Below are positions 1-8,575 of a stretch of 64,000 bases of DNA, in pieces. The notes under the pieces are model-generated. The model was not told the origin of the DNA. It did no database searches and was given only the letters and a program-made list of their open reading frames with translations. Each line of letters begins with the position of its first letter. Position 1 is the first letter of the stretch. This DNA comes from an uncultured Bacteroides sp. (GTDB taxonomy: Bacteria; Bacteroidota; Bacteroidia; Bacteroidales; Bacteroidaceae): assembly GCF_963678845.1 (NCBI RefSeq), contig NZ_OY787466.1, positions 1,054,001 through 1,118,000 on the forward strand, in the 5' to 3' direction. The position numbers and the translations under genes are program-made.

Positions 1-887
1 TTGTTACCCGACTACCTAAGAATGATATTGCAGATGCTTGCATAAAAGAGCTTCGTTCACATAATGTAGGAACAAATGAGATTGTTTACGGAGGAGAACG
101 CCTTGGAATTTATTTCCTTGAAAACGGTGCAGTGGCTCGTCAGTCAAAAGTGGTTTATGACCGTGCCAATTCATCTTTCTCGACTCTTCAACCAGGGATG
201 ATAGACTGGAAGGAAGTGTTGAAAGATGCTCAGTGGTTTCATTGGTCGGGTGTGGCAGCAGCTGTTTCACAAGGTGCGGCCGATGCTTGCATGGAAGGTA
301 TAAAGGTGGCCGATAGTATGGGACTCACCATTTCATGTGATTTGAACTTCCGCAAGAATTTGTGGAAATACGGCAAGAACCCAGATGAAGTAATGCTTCC
401 TATGGTGCAATATAGTGATGTGATTTTTGGTAGTGAACCCGAGTATGAAAAGGTTCTTGGAATTGCCCGTGTAGGATTTAAGGCTGTAACAGCAGACGAA
501 AAACTGAATGAGGATGGATTTAGGGCAGTAGGCGAACAAGTTGTGACAAAGGTTCCTCGTTGTAAAAAGATGTTTCTGGAGTTGCGTAATTCTATCAATG
601 CCAATCATAACACTATTGCCGGAGTTGTTTATTCAGATAATACTTTGAAGAGCTCCAAGATATATGATATTACCCATAACGTAGACCGTGTTGGAGTAGG
701 AGATGCTTTCTGTGGTGGAATGATTTATGGGTTGGTAGCTTATCCTGGTGATGATCAGAAAGCACTTGATTTTGCAATGGCTGCCTCTTGTCTTAAGAAT
801 ACAATCTACGGAGACTTTAACCTGGTAACTGTTGCTGAAGTTGAAAATCTGATGGGAGGTGACGGTTCAGGTCGTGTTTCCCGATAA
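1..887 (+). CDS. kdgK: 2-dehydro-3-deoxygluconokinase (PfkB family), 5' end missing
   Basis: Sugar kinase of the PfkB/ribokinase family that would phosphorylate 2-keto-3-deoxygluconate (KDG) to KDPG, a late cytosolic step in uronate and pectin breakdown. The reading frame is already open at base 3 and runs to the TAA at 885-887, so the N-terminus lies outside the window; the first in-window residues read VTRLPKNDIA. The C-terminal PfkB signature GVGDAFCGG is present near base 690-720, with the catalytic Asp codon at 702-704, followed by the usual alpha-helical tail. The choice of KDG kinase over fructokinase rests on overall resemblance and on the GH28/SusCD genes nearby, so the substrate is an inference. 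An intrinsic terminator follows at 938-977. Confidence 0.8.
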   Translation, partial: VTRLPKNDIADACIKELRSHNVGTNEIVYGGERLGIYFLENGAVARQSKVVYDRANSSFSTLQPGMIDWKEVLKDAQWFHWSGVAAAVSQGAADACMEGIKVADSMGLTISCDLNFRKNLWKYGKNPDEVMLPMVQYSDVIFGSEPEYEKVLGIARVGFKAVTADEKLNEDGFRAVGEQVVTKVPRCKKMFLELRNSINANHNTIAGVVYSDNTLKSSKIYDITHNVDRVGVGDAFCGGMIYGLVAYPGDDQKALDFAMAASCLKNTIYGDFNLVTVAEVENLMGGDGSGRVSR

Positions 888-937
888 AACAAGAAAAAGA
901 ATAAGTGAAAATTTATATACTTACTTCTGATTAATAT

Positions 938-980
938 AAATGGTTCTTATGAACGAAATGTTTGTAAGAGCCATTTTACT
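938..980 (+). terminator. Intrinsic terminator after kdgK
   Basis: The arms AAATGGTTCTTA (938-949) and TAAGAGCCATTT (965-976) pair over 12 bases with one G-U, and are followed by a T-rich run. It lies 50 bases past the kdgK stop and before the promoter of the next gene. Confidence 0.7.
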
Positions 981-1001
981 TTTTCTCTAACAGATAATAC
1001 T

Positions 1002-1009
1002 TATCTTTG
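1002..1009 (+). promoter_or_regulatory. Bacteroides-type -7 box
   Basis: TATCTTTG matches the Bacteroides -7 consensus TAnnTTTG exactly and lies 38 bases before the ATG at 1047. The -33 element is weak (a T-run near 977-984), so only the -7 box is supported. Confidence 0.5.
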
Positions 1010-1046
1010 TTTTACAATATTATCAGGTAATCTAAAGCACAGTAAA

Positions 1047-1730
1047 ATGAAAAAATGCTATTACATATTCTCATTGCTATTCATTATTTTAAGTGTCTCT
1101 GTATTTGCTGATGACGCTCAACATAATCTTCAAACTTCTTTAGAGAAAGTCTTTAAACTCCATAATGGTGATTTGATTTTTCAGAATGTAGATTGTGGTC
1201 CGATGTGCGATGCTATTAATGAAGTGACTCAAGGATATCACGGAGCAAAGTTTTCACATGTTGGAATTATCACTATAGATAAGAAACAGATTTATGTAAT
1301 AGAAGCTATTTCGAAAGGAGTTTCAATTACTTCATTGTCAAAATTTCTGATTAGAAGTTTGGATAACAATGGTAAACCTCGTATTGCAATTGGAAGATTA
1401 AATAAAAAATATCAGCAATTAATACCGCAGGCAATTTGTGAAGCAAGGAAGCTTGTTGGTAAACCTTATGATGACTATTTTGATATAAGCAATGATTCTT
1501 ATTACTGTTCAGAATTGGTTTACTTTGCTTTTTTGAAAGCAAATAATAATAAACCACTATTTCAGCTGGCTCCAATGACTTATAAGTCACCTAAAACAAA
1601 TAAGATTTTTCCTGTATGGGATGATTATTTCAAGAACTTAAATATTCCCGTGCCCGAAGGCAAACCAGGTATTAATCCTGGTGGAATATCACGTTCGGGA
1701 TGCCTTAAAGTATCTTTTTCTTTTAAGTAA
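1047..1730 (+). CDS. YiiX-like permuted NlpC/P60 cysteine hydrolase, secreted
   Basis: Predicted periplasmic or exported papain-like hydrolase of 227 residues. A signal peptide (MKKCYYIFSLLFIILSVSVFA) covers about residues 1-21. The core shows the circularly permuted NlpC/P60 order: GDLIFQ near residue 40, the catalytic His in FSHVGII near residue 70, and the catalytic Cys in YYCSELVY near residue 152. That is the pattern of the YiiX/YebB (C92) family, whose members cleave amide or ester bonds in peptidoglycan or lipids. The true substrate cannot be read from the sequence. It is a single gene with its own -7 box, converging on the lipoprotein gene 16 bases downstream. Confidence 0.75.
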   Translation: MKKCYYIFSLLFIILSVSVFADDAQHNLQTSLEKVFKLHNGDLIFQNVDCGPMCDAINEVTQGYHGAKFSHVGIITIDKKQIYVIEAISKGVSITSLSKFLIRSLDNNGKPRIAIGRLNKKYQQLIPQAICEARKLVGKPYDDYFDISNDSYYCSELVYFAFLKANNNKPLFQLAPMTYKSPKTNKIFPVWDDYFKNLNIPVPEGKPGINPGGISRSGCLKVSFSFK

Positions 1731-1746
1731 ATTCTTTTCTTAAAGA

Positions 1747-2088
1747 TTATACACTTTTGACCGAGGTAATATTCTGGCTTTTTGCTGAGGCCAGAGTCCC
1801 TTGCATGTAATATCTTTCATTTAAGAAACTTCCTTCATTTTGTGTCGGTGCTTTCTCTGTATTTGCGGCAGGTTGTTCTGTTTTCTGTTGCTTGGTATTC
1901 TCTAGTTTAGCTTTTAACTCATTTATAACAATGTCTTTTTTAGTAGTCTCGGACATAAGACTTTTAATTTGTTCTTGCAGGCGATAGTTTTCCTCACACA
2001 CTTTATCAAATCTTGATTTCTTTACACATGATGAAAAAACTATTACCGTTGATATAGTAAAAACGAGGATTTTAAGTTTTGTATTCAT
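1747..2088 (-). CDS. Small coiled-coil lipoprotein of unknown function
   Basis: Protein of 113 residues if read from MNTKLKIL, whose ATG complement is at 2086-2088. The frame can be extended to 2118, but the signal peptide then starts awkwardly. The N-terminus is a hydrophobic segment ending in a lipobox-like FSSC, so it is probably an envelope lipoprotein. Residues 30-70 are rich in E, K, Q and L with heptad-like spacing, suggesting a short coiled coil, followed by a low-complexity Q/P/T/N linker. I do not recognise a family. It converges on the YiiX-like gene with only 16 bases between the stops. Confidence 0.6.
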   Translation of the reverse strand: MNTKLKILVFTISTVIVFSSCVKKSRFDKVCEENYRLQEQIKSLMSETTKKDIVINELKAKLENTKQQKTEQPAANTEKAPTQNEGSFLNERYYMQGTLASAKSQNITSVKSV

Positions 2089-2189
2089 AATATGCAGTTC
2101 GATTATTTTCTGATACAAATATATGCAAATAAAGATATTAGTTGTTCCTTTTTTTAATAAAGTTCATTTAAACAATAATCCAGAATTAT

Positions 2190-2247
2190 CTTTTATTGGC
2201 CAATGGCTATTATTCATCAATGAATTTAGTCATTGACCAATAAAAAG
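2190..2247. terminator. Hairpin downstream of the GH28 gene
   Basis: CTTTTATTGGCCAATG (2190-2205) pairs with CATTGACCAATAAAAAG (2231-2247) with one mismatch and one bulge; the loop itself contains ATTCATCAATGAAT. It lies 20 bases past the minus-strand GH28 stop, so it probably ends that transcript. Its TTGGCCAATG core recurs in the palindrome at 19656-19725. Confidence 0.6.
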
Positions 2248-2266
2248 TCTTGCTTACAAGTTATTT

Positions 2267-3601
2267 TTATTTATTGTTTTTAATCTTCACATTGTTTACA
2301 ACAACATTCTTCAGAATAAAAGGATTCATGGCATTCAGATTAATCTTTCCATCTTTAGCCTTTATGTTCAGATTCTCAAAAGTGAAGTTTGTGAGCTTGT
2401 ATTTATCAGACTCTTTTACATTAAAGAATACCTCACATTCAAGATTTATATTTCTCATTGTCACGTTGTCTGAGTACGAGAGAGGCATATCTTTTCTGCT
2501 CTTTGGATCAAAGAACTGATTCCATGGTTTGATAAAAATAAAACTGTTAGCATTACCTTTGATATCTTCCACTAGGATATATTCGTATTTTTGAGGAGTG
2601 TCTGGGCGCATCTTAAGCCATAACAAACGATTGGCTTTGTCTACTGTGCAACGACGAAGAATTATATTCCGGTTGTGTATAGATTCACTTCCGCATGTAA
2701 GTGCACTGTGGCAAAATCCGTAAGTACAATCTTCAATAATGATATTGGTATTACTGCCGTTGTTTGGGTCTTGATCAGCCCAGGTACCTTTTCCACCTTT
2801 AAGAGCTATACCATCATCATTTGCAGAGATAAAGCAATTCTTTACTAAGAAATTATTGCAAGCATCAATATCTATACCATCTGTGCTAGGTGCTTTAACT
2901 GGAGCAGCCGGCGAGAATATATATAGATTAAGCATCTTTACGTTATTACACTTATAAAAATGTGTAGTCCAGAAAGGGGAATTAATAATATGAATACCTG
3001 AAATCTGCACGTCGTTGCTATTTGATACGTAAAGTAACCGAGGACGTAATTCGTCCATATTGGTACATTTATTGTTTACAGCACGGCGTTTCCAGAAAGA
3101 TTTCCAGTAACGCATACCGTTTCCGTTAAGAGTACCTTCACCCGAAATGGTGAATCCATTAACGTGATCTGCATTTACCAAAGCAGGGAAATATTGCAGT
3201 GTTTGTCCCTCCATACGTGTTTCAACAATAGGGAAATTGCTTATATCGTCACTACCTTTCAATACAGCATCTTTTTCTAAGTACAGATGTGTTTTGGGTT
3301 TGAAAAAGAGAGAACTGCTTAAATAAGTTCCTTGAGGAATAACTATCACACCGCCTCCTTCTTGTGTAGCCTTGTCGATAACAGCTTGTATCTTTGCTGT
3401 TTGCAGAATAGTGCTGTCATTAACAACTCCGTAATCGGTAATCCGGTATGCTTTTCCCAGGTTCTTGATATTAACAACTTCGTTTTTTCTGAACCAATCA
3501 GAAATAGGTGTTCCATCCGGGAATTTTTCTTGTGCAAATACTTGTACGTTAATGAATGCAGTTAATAACAATATTGTTAATCTGATGCTTCTTTTGTTCA
3601 T
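2267..3601 (-). CDS. Glycoside hydrolase family 28 (polygalacturonase-like), secreted
   Basis: Secreted right-handed beta-helix glycosidase of 444 residues from MNKRSIRLTI; an upstream extension to 3664 is open but lacks a better start. The signal peptide ends near VFAQ. The frame shows the pectate-lyase-like start (ITDYGVVNDSTILQT) and the GH28 active-site pattern: STDGIDI, then ANDDGIALKGG with the paired Asp residues, and CGSES. The usual C-terminal RIK motif appears altered to LKMRP, which may point to a rhamnogalacturonan- or xylogalacturonan-type substrate rather than plain polygalacturonan; that is inference. It is divergent from the SusC/SusD pair, with which it probably forms a pectin-type utilisation locus. 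Confidence 0.85.
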   Translation of the reverse strand: MNKRSIRLTILLLTAFINVQVFAQEKFPDGTPISDWFRKNEVVNIKNLGKAYRITDYGVVNDSTILQTAKIQAVIDKATQEGGGVIVIPQGTYLSSSLFFKPKTHLYLEKDAVLKGSDDISNFPIVETRMEGQTLQYFPALVNADHVNGFTISGEGTLNGNGMRYWKSFWKRRAVNNKCTNMDELRPRLLYVSNSNDVQISGIHIINSPFWTTHFYKCNNVKMLNLYIFSPAAPVKAPSTDGIDIDACNNFLVKNCFISANDDGIALKGGKGTWADQDPNNGSNTNIIIEDCTYGFCHSALTCGSESIHNRNIILRRCTVDKANRLLWLKMRPDTPQKYEYILVEDIKGNANSFIFIKPWNQFFDPKSRKDMPLSYSDNVTMRNINLECEVFFNVKESDKYKLTNFTFENLNIKAKDGKINLNAMNPFILKNVVVNNVKIKNNK

Positions 3602-3899
3602 TTGGTTTCTTTTTGAAATATTTGTATTTGAAACAAAGGTACCTTGTTTTTTAATTATGTGCAAATGTAGCTAGCCTAAAAGGCTACAGTAAAAAGAATT
3701 ACTTCATAAAAACTCTTTTTACAGTATAAAAATGGCATAAAAACAGATTTTAGTTATCTTCTTTGACTTCACAGCGTGTACTTAAGTCAGGGTATATGAT
3801 ATCCATTGATTTCTTAAAGGAATTGGATATATATATATTCAACCTAATATCCTTTTTTTTTGTTATATCTACATATTGTATTCCTTAAAATCGAAACTT
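3602..3899. promoter_or_regulatory. Divergent control region between GH28 and susC
   Basis: This gap of 298 bases must hold promoters for both strands. Visible features are ATCCA and TTGGAT half-sites around 3802 and 3823, and a weak stem GGATAT (3825-3830) with ATATCC (3847-3852) followed by nine T on the plus strand, which could act as an operator or leader terminator. No regulator gene is adjacent and no clear TAnnTTTG box was found, so the promoters remain unplaced. Confidence 0.35.
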
Positions 3900-6635
3900 A
3901 TGGCACAATACAAAAAAGTGTATTTTTTATGCCTCAGCCTTCTGGTTGTTTGTCCGGGTATATCAATGGCACAGAAACCTAATATTCCTCTGATTGATTC
4001 ATTGATTACTGTGGGGTATGCTACTGGGAAACTAAGGAATGTTTCGGGTTCTGTAGAGAAAATTACTGAAATACAGATGAATAGGGAACAAATAACAACC
4101 CCTCTGGATGCTATACGTGGACGAGTTCCCGGATTAACTATTCAGCGCGGAACAAATAGCCCGGCAGCTCTGGATGCTGTACGTTTACGTGGTACTACCT
4201 CGTTAAGCAGTGGCAACGATCCGCTGATTATTGTAGATGGCGTTTTTGGTGATTTAAGTATGCTTGCTTCTATTTACCCTACTGATATAGAAAGTTTTAC
4301 TATTTTGAAAGATGCCTCCGAAACAGCGCAGTATGGTTCGCGCGGTGCCTCAGGAGTAATCGAAGTAACGACAAAGAAAGGGATTAGTGACAAAACAAGA
4401 GTGAGCTATAATAGCAGTTTTGGCATTGCTTCTGTTTATAAGAATCTGAAAATGCTTTCTGCCGATGAATTCCGGAATGTGGCGCTTGATCGAAATATTT
4501 CTATTCTGGATAAAGGTTACAATACTGATTTTGAGAAAGAAATAGAGCAAACCGGACTGCAGCAAAATCATAATGTTGCTTTCTATGGAGGAACTCAGGC
4601 TTCCAGTTATCGCGTTTCTGTGGGACTTATGAATCGTCAGGGGGTGATCTTGAATGAAGATATGAAGATTCTGACTTCCAATATGAACATGGCGCAGGAA
4701 ATCTTCGACGGTTTTGTGAAATGCGATTTGGGAATGTTTGGTTCTGTTCAGAAGAATCGGAATCTGTTCGATTATCAAAAAACATTCTATTCGGCAGCTA
4801 CTTTCAATCCAACTTTCCCCAATCATAAGAATCCGGAAACAGGCTCCTGGGACATGATCACGAATGCCAGCCAGATTACTAACCCATTGGCCTGGATGGA
4901 GGTGAAAGATAATGATGCAATTTCGCATATTAGTGCTCATGCCCGCCTGACGTTCCACCTGTCCGACAACTGGAAACTGGCAATGTTTGGCGCATACACT
5001 AATAATATTGTGGAGAATTCACAATATCTTCCCACCTCCGTTTGGGCACATGGGCAGGCTTATAAAGGTATACGGAAGATGGAATCATTGCTCGGAAACA
5101 TGATGCTGACCTACAAAAAAAGCTGGAAGAAAAATTTCTTTGATGTGTTGGCACTGGCTGAATTGCAGAAAGAAACATACACCGGTTTCTATACCACAGT
5201 GACGAATTTCAGCACGGATAAATTGGGGTATGACAACTTGCAGGCAGGAGCAATCCGTTTGTGGGAAGGAACAAATTCCTATTATGAAGAACCTCGGCTG
5301 GCTTCATTTTTGGGACGTTTTAATTATACATTTGCTGACTGTTATATCTTTACTGTCAATACCCGTGCGGATGCCTCTTCCAAGTTTGGACACAATCACA
5401 AATGGGGATTTTTCCCTTCTTTTTCCGCTGCCTGGGTGGTGAGTGAAGAAAAGTTTATGAAGCATCTGCCCATCGTGAATAACTTAAAGTTCCGTATTGG
5501 ATACGGTTTGGCGGGAAATCAGAGTGGAATTGATTCGTACACAACGCTAAACCTGGTAAAACCAAACGGAATTATTCCCGTGGGTTCTTCTTCACAGGCA
5601 TCATTGGGTGTTATAAGGAATACCAATCCAGACCTGAAATGGGAGACAAAATTAACTTTCAATATGGGAATTGACGTTGCTTTGTTTGATAACCGCTTGT
5701 TGTTTACTTCAAATTATTATACATCGAAGACGAAGGATATGCTTTATCTTTATAATGTGAGTGTACCCCCCTTTACATACAATACATTATTGGCAAATAT
5801 TGGTTCAATACGGAATAGCGGTATGGAAATTGCAATTGGAATAACACCTTTGAAAGCCAAAGATATGGAACTGAATATCAATGCAAATATTACTTTCCAG
5901 CAAAATAAATTGTTGTCATTGAGTGGATATTACAACGGAGAATCCATTTCCGGCCCCAAGTATAAGAGTTTGGCAAGCCTTAACGGTGCCGGATTTCATG
6001 GAGGATATAATAACATTGTATATCAGGTGGTGGGACAACCGTTGGGAGTGTTCTACTTACCACATTCCAAAGGACTGATGGCTGGCTCCAACGGCGGATC
6101 AGTATATGATATTACAGACCTGAACGGAGGGGGTGTCAGTTTGGAAGACGGAGAAGATCGTTATGTAGCAGGACAAGCGGTACCCAAAGCTTTGCTGGGA
6201 TCTAACATAAGTTTACGCTACAAGCGCTGGGATATCTCGATACAGATCAACGGAGCTTTTGGGCATAAAATCTATAACGGCACTTCACTGACTTATATGA
6301 ATATGAATATTTTCCCGGATTATAGTGTTATGAAAGAAGCACCGCAACGCAACATTAAAGACCAGACGGCAACAGATTACTGGCTGGAACGGGGCGACTA
6401 TGTTAATTTTGATTATGTGACAGTTGGCTGGAACGTGCCTGTACAGAAAGTAAAGAAGTATATCCAGTCGCTCCGCTTGGCGTTTACTGTCAATAACCTG
6501 GCAACGATTACCGGATATTCGGGACTTACGCCCATGATTAACAGTTCTACAGTAAATAATACGCTTGGCCTGGACGACAAGCGTGGATATCCGCTGGCAC
6601 GAACTTATACGTTGGGATTGAATATTAATTTTTAA
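3900..6635 (+). CDS. SusC-like TonB-dependent outer membrane transporter
   Basis: Outer membrane TonB-dependent receptor of 911 residues, expected to import oligosaccharides with the SusD-like partner next door. ATG at 3900 (MAQYKKVYFL) is preferred over a TTG at 3876 because it directly begins the signal peptide, which ends at SMAQ. The mature protein enters the plug domain almost at once: VGYATGKLRNVSGS, then AIRGRVPGL, LRGTTSL, PLIIVDGV and ASGVIEVTTKKG. The rest is a 22-strand barrel ending in LGLNINF with a terminal aromatic residue. The carboxypeptidase-regulatory-like domain found at the N-terminus of most SusC proteins is absent, which explains the shorter length. Its stop overlaps an ATG of the SusD frame. 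Confidence 0.92.
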   Translation: MAQYKKVYFLCLSLLVVCPGISMAQKPNIPLIDSLITVGYATGKLRNVSGSVEKITEIQMNREQITTPLDAIRGRVPGLTIQRGTNSPAALDAVRLRGTTSLSSGNDPLIIVDGVFGDLSMLASIYPTDIESFTILKDASETAQYGSRGASGVIEVTTKKGISDKTRVSYNSSFGIASVYKNLKMLSADEFRNVALDRNISILDKGYNTDFEKEIEQTGLQQNHNVAFYGGTQASSYRVSVGLMNRQGVILNEDMKILTSNMNMAQEIFDGFVKCDLGMFGSVQKNRNLFDYQKTFYSAATFNPTFPNHKNPETGSWDMITNASQITNPLAWMEVKDNDAISHISAHARLTFHLSDNWKLAMFGAYTNNIVENSQYLPTSVWAHGQAYKGIRKMESLLGNMMLTYKKSWKKNFFDVLALAELQKETYTGFYTTVTNFSTDKLGYDNLQAGAIRLWEGTNSYYEEPRLASFLGRFNYTFADCYIFTVNTRADASSKFGHNHKWGFFPSFSAAWVVSEEKFMKHLPIVNNLKFRIGYGLAGNQSGIDSYTTLNLVKPNGIIPVGSSSQASLGVIRNTNPDLKWETKLTFNMGIDVALFDNRLLFTSNYYTSKTKDMLYLYNVSVPPFTYNTLLANIGSIRNSGMEIAIGITPLKAKDMELNINANITFQQNKLLSLSGYYNGESISGPKYKSLASLNGAGFHGGYNNIVYQVVGQPLGVFYLPHSKGLMAGSNGGSVYDITDLNGGGVSLEDGEDRYVAGQAVPKALLGSNISLRYKRWDISIQINGAFGHKIYNGTSLTYMNMNIFPDYSVMKEAPQRNIKDQTATDYWLERGDYVNFDYVTVGWNVPVQKVKKYIQSLRLAFTVNNLATITGYSGLTPMINSSTVNNTLGLDDKRGYPLARTYTLGLNINF

Positions 6636-6649
6636 TGGAGGACATTCAA

Positions 6650-8281
6650 ATGAAACGCCAGTATATCTATGCTTTCTCATGTGCTGTTTTGATAATACTA
6701 TCTGCTGCGTGCAACAAATTTCTGGAAGAGACCCCACGTGATAAACTGCCTGAAGAGGAAGCTTACAAAACGCTTTCTGATGTCTATCTCAATGCAGTAG
6801 CCTCGTTGTACACATATATAGGTGGATATAGCGACAGCCAGGGATTGCAGGGTACGGGGCGAGGTGTCTATGACCTGAATACATTTACAACAGACGAGGC
6901 TATTATGCCCACTCGAGGCGGCGACTGGTATGATGGTGGCTTCTGGCAAGGGTTGTTCCTGCATAAATGGGGAACGGACAATGACGCTATTCAGGCTACA
7001 TGGGAGTATCTATATAAAGTGGTGAATCTTTGCAATAAATCTTTAGAGGAAATTGACCGTTTTGCAGAGACACATTCAGATGCTGAACTGCCGGCTTACA
7101 GGGCGGAAGTACGTGCTATACGTGCAATGTATTACTATTATCTGATGGACTTGTTTGGAAGGGTTCCGCTGGTGCTTTCCTCTTCAACACAGATGAAAGA
7201 TATAATTCAGAAAGAACGGAAAGAAGTTTTCGATTTTGTAGTTAAAGAATTGCAGGCAGCCGCTCCTATATTAGCAGCAACACGAAGTAACCAACCCGGA
7301 GATTATTACGGACGCCTGACTCGTCCGGTTATCTGTTTTCTGCTTGCAAAACTTACTTTAAATGCAGAGATCTATACTGATAATAACTGGACTGACGGTA
7401 TACGTCAGGATGGGAAATCGATTTACTTTGAGGTGGACGGTAAACAATTGAATGCGTGGCAAGCAACAGCAGCCTATTGTGATATGATTACTGCAGTGGG
7501 ATACCAACTAGAACCACATTACGAGCGCAACTTTGCTGTATTTAATGAGTCCTCTAATGAGAATATATTTACTATTCCAATGAATAAAACAATGTATACT
7601 AATCAAATGCAGTATCTTTTCCGTTCTCGTCATTACAATCATGGAAAGGCCTATGGGCTGGGAGGCGAAAACGGCTCGAGTGCCACTATAGAGGCACTCA
7701 ATACGTTTGGTTATGGTACAAAGACAATAGACCCTCGTTTTGATAAATGCTATTTTGCAGGAATTGTGTATGATCTGAAAGGAAACGTTGTAAAGTTGGA
7801 TAACGGGACTGTATTGGAGTATTTCCCCTGGAAAGTACTTCTGGACGTTTCAAATACTATTTACGAGAAAACGGCGGGTGCGCGTATGAAGAAGTATGAA
7901 GTGGATGTTACGGCTACGAAAGACGGTAAATTGATGGAGAATGACATTGTTTTGTTTCGCTATGCGGATGTGTTGCTGATGAAGAGCGAAGCCAAAGTTC
8001 GTAACGGTGAAAATGGAGATACAGAACTAAATGCGGTTCGTTACCGTGTTGGTGCACCTGCCCGGGAGGCAACATTAGATAATCTGTTAACCGAAAGGCT
8101 ACTTGAACTAGCCTGGGAAGGATGGAGACGGCAGGATTTAATACGTTTCGGACAATTTACCCGTGCATATAGTAGTCGCCCACAACTTCCGAACGAAGAG
8201 AATGGATACACAATCGTGTTCCCTATTCCTGCGAAAATAATAGGGATGAATCCGTTATTGATTCAGAATGCCGGGTATTGA
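6650..8281 (+). CDS. SusD-like surface glycan-binding lipoprotein
   Basis: Outer-membrane lipoprotein of 543 residues that would cap the SusC barrel and bind the glycan. I prefer the ATG at 6650 over the one at 6635 because GGAGGA lies just before it and the product then starts MKRQYIYAF with a lipobox LSAAC (Cys 22). The N-terminal RagB/SusD pattern (LEETPRDKLPEEEAYKT) and the C-terminal pattern (LLTERLLELAWEGWRRQDLIRFG, described here in part, ending VFPIPAKIIGMNP) are both present, as are the TPR-like helices around residues 145-260. It is transcribed with susC and followed by a strong terminator. Confidence 0.92.
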   Translation: MKRQYIYAFSCAVLIILSAACNKFLEETPRDKLPEEEAYKTLSDVYLNAVASLYTYIGGYSDSQGLQGTGRGVYDLNTFTTDEAIMPTRGGDWYDGGFWQGLFLHKWGTDNDAIQATWEYLYKVVNLCNKSLEEIDRFAETHSDAELPAYRAEVRAIRAMYYYYLMDLFGRVPLVLSSSTQMKDIIQKERKEVFDFVVKELQAAAPILAATRSNQPGDYYGRLTRPVICFLLAKLTLNAEIYTDNNWTDGIRQDGKSIYFEVDGKQLNAWQATAAYCDMITAVGYQLEPHYERNFAVFNESSNENIFTIPMNKTMYTNQMQYLFRSRHYNHGKAYGLGGENGSSATIEALNTFGYGTKTIDPRFDKCYFAGIVYDLKGNVVKLDNGTVLEYFPWKVLLDVSNTIYEKTAGARMKKYEVDVTATKDGKLMENDIVLFRYADVLLMKSEAKVRNGENGDTELNAVRYRVGAPAREATLDNLLTERLLELAWEGWRRQDLIRFGQFTRAYSSRPQLPNEENGYTIVFPIPAKIIGMNPLLIQNAGY

Positions 8282-8336
8282 AAGAAAATGCTCAATCCTA
8301 AAAATGCTATCAAAAAAATGTCTGGTCATTTCTGTT

Positions 8337-8384
8337 AAACAGACTTGGTACTTTGGATAAAGTCTCAAGTCTGTTTTTTTAGAT
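8337..8384 (+). terminator. Intrinsic terminator after susCD
   Basis: AAACAGACTT (8337-8346) pairs with AAGTCTGTTT (8367-8376), with an inner ACTTT/AAAGT stem, followed by a run of T. It lies 55 bases past the susD stop. Confidence 0.8.
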
Positions 8385-8396
8385 GATAAGATAAAA

Positions 8397-8521
8397 AGTG
8401 ATAGAAGTGTAGGCAGTGATAGCTATTTTGAAGACTATATAGGGGGTAGGGGCATCCTTATAGAGTGCCCCATTACTATATAAAGTTCAAAATATGTATC
8501 ACTACCTACACTCCTATCACT
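8397..8521. repeat. Nested palindrome of about 125 bases
   Basis: The outer arms at about 8397-8421 and 8497-8521 (AGTGATAGAAGTGTAGGC against GCCTACACTTCTATCACT-like sequence) differ at about two of 25 positions. Inside them lie a second stem (CTATATAG with ACTATATA) and a third (GGGGCA with TGCCCC). The whole would fold as one long rod. The GTGATAG motif resembles the GTGATGG boxes of the neighbouring repeat. No gene is present in it. Confidence 0.6.
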
Positions 8522-8575
8522 AAATCGTTGAATAGGAGATTCTATTTTTCTGTAATATTCAAAAAAAAGTTTTAA

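Noticed and set aside
4350..4958. 202-codon minus-strand frame opposite susC
   Set aside because: Antisense shadow of a well-supported SusC gene; composition and residues show no domain.
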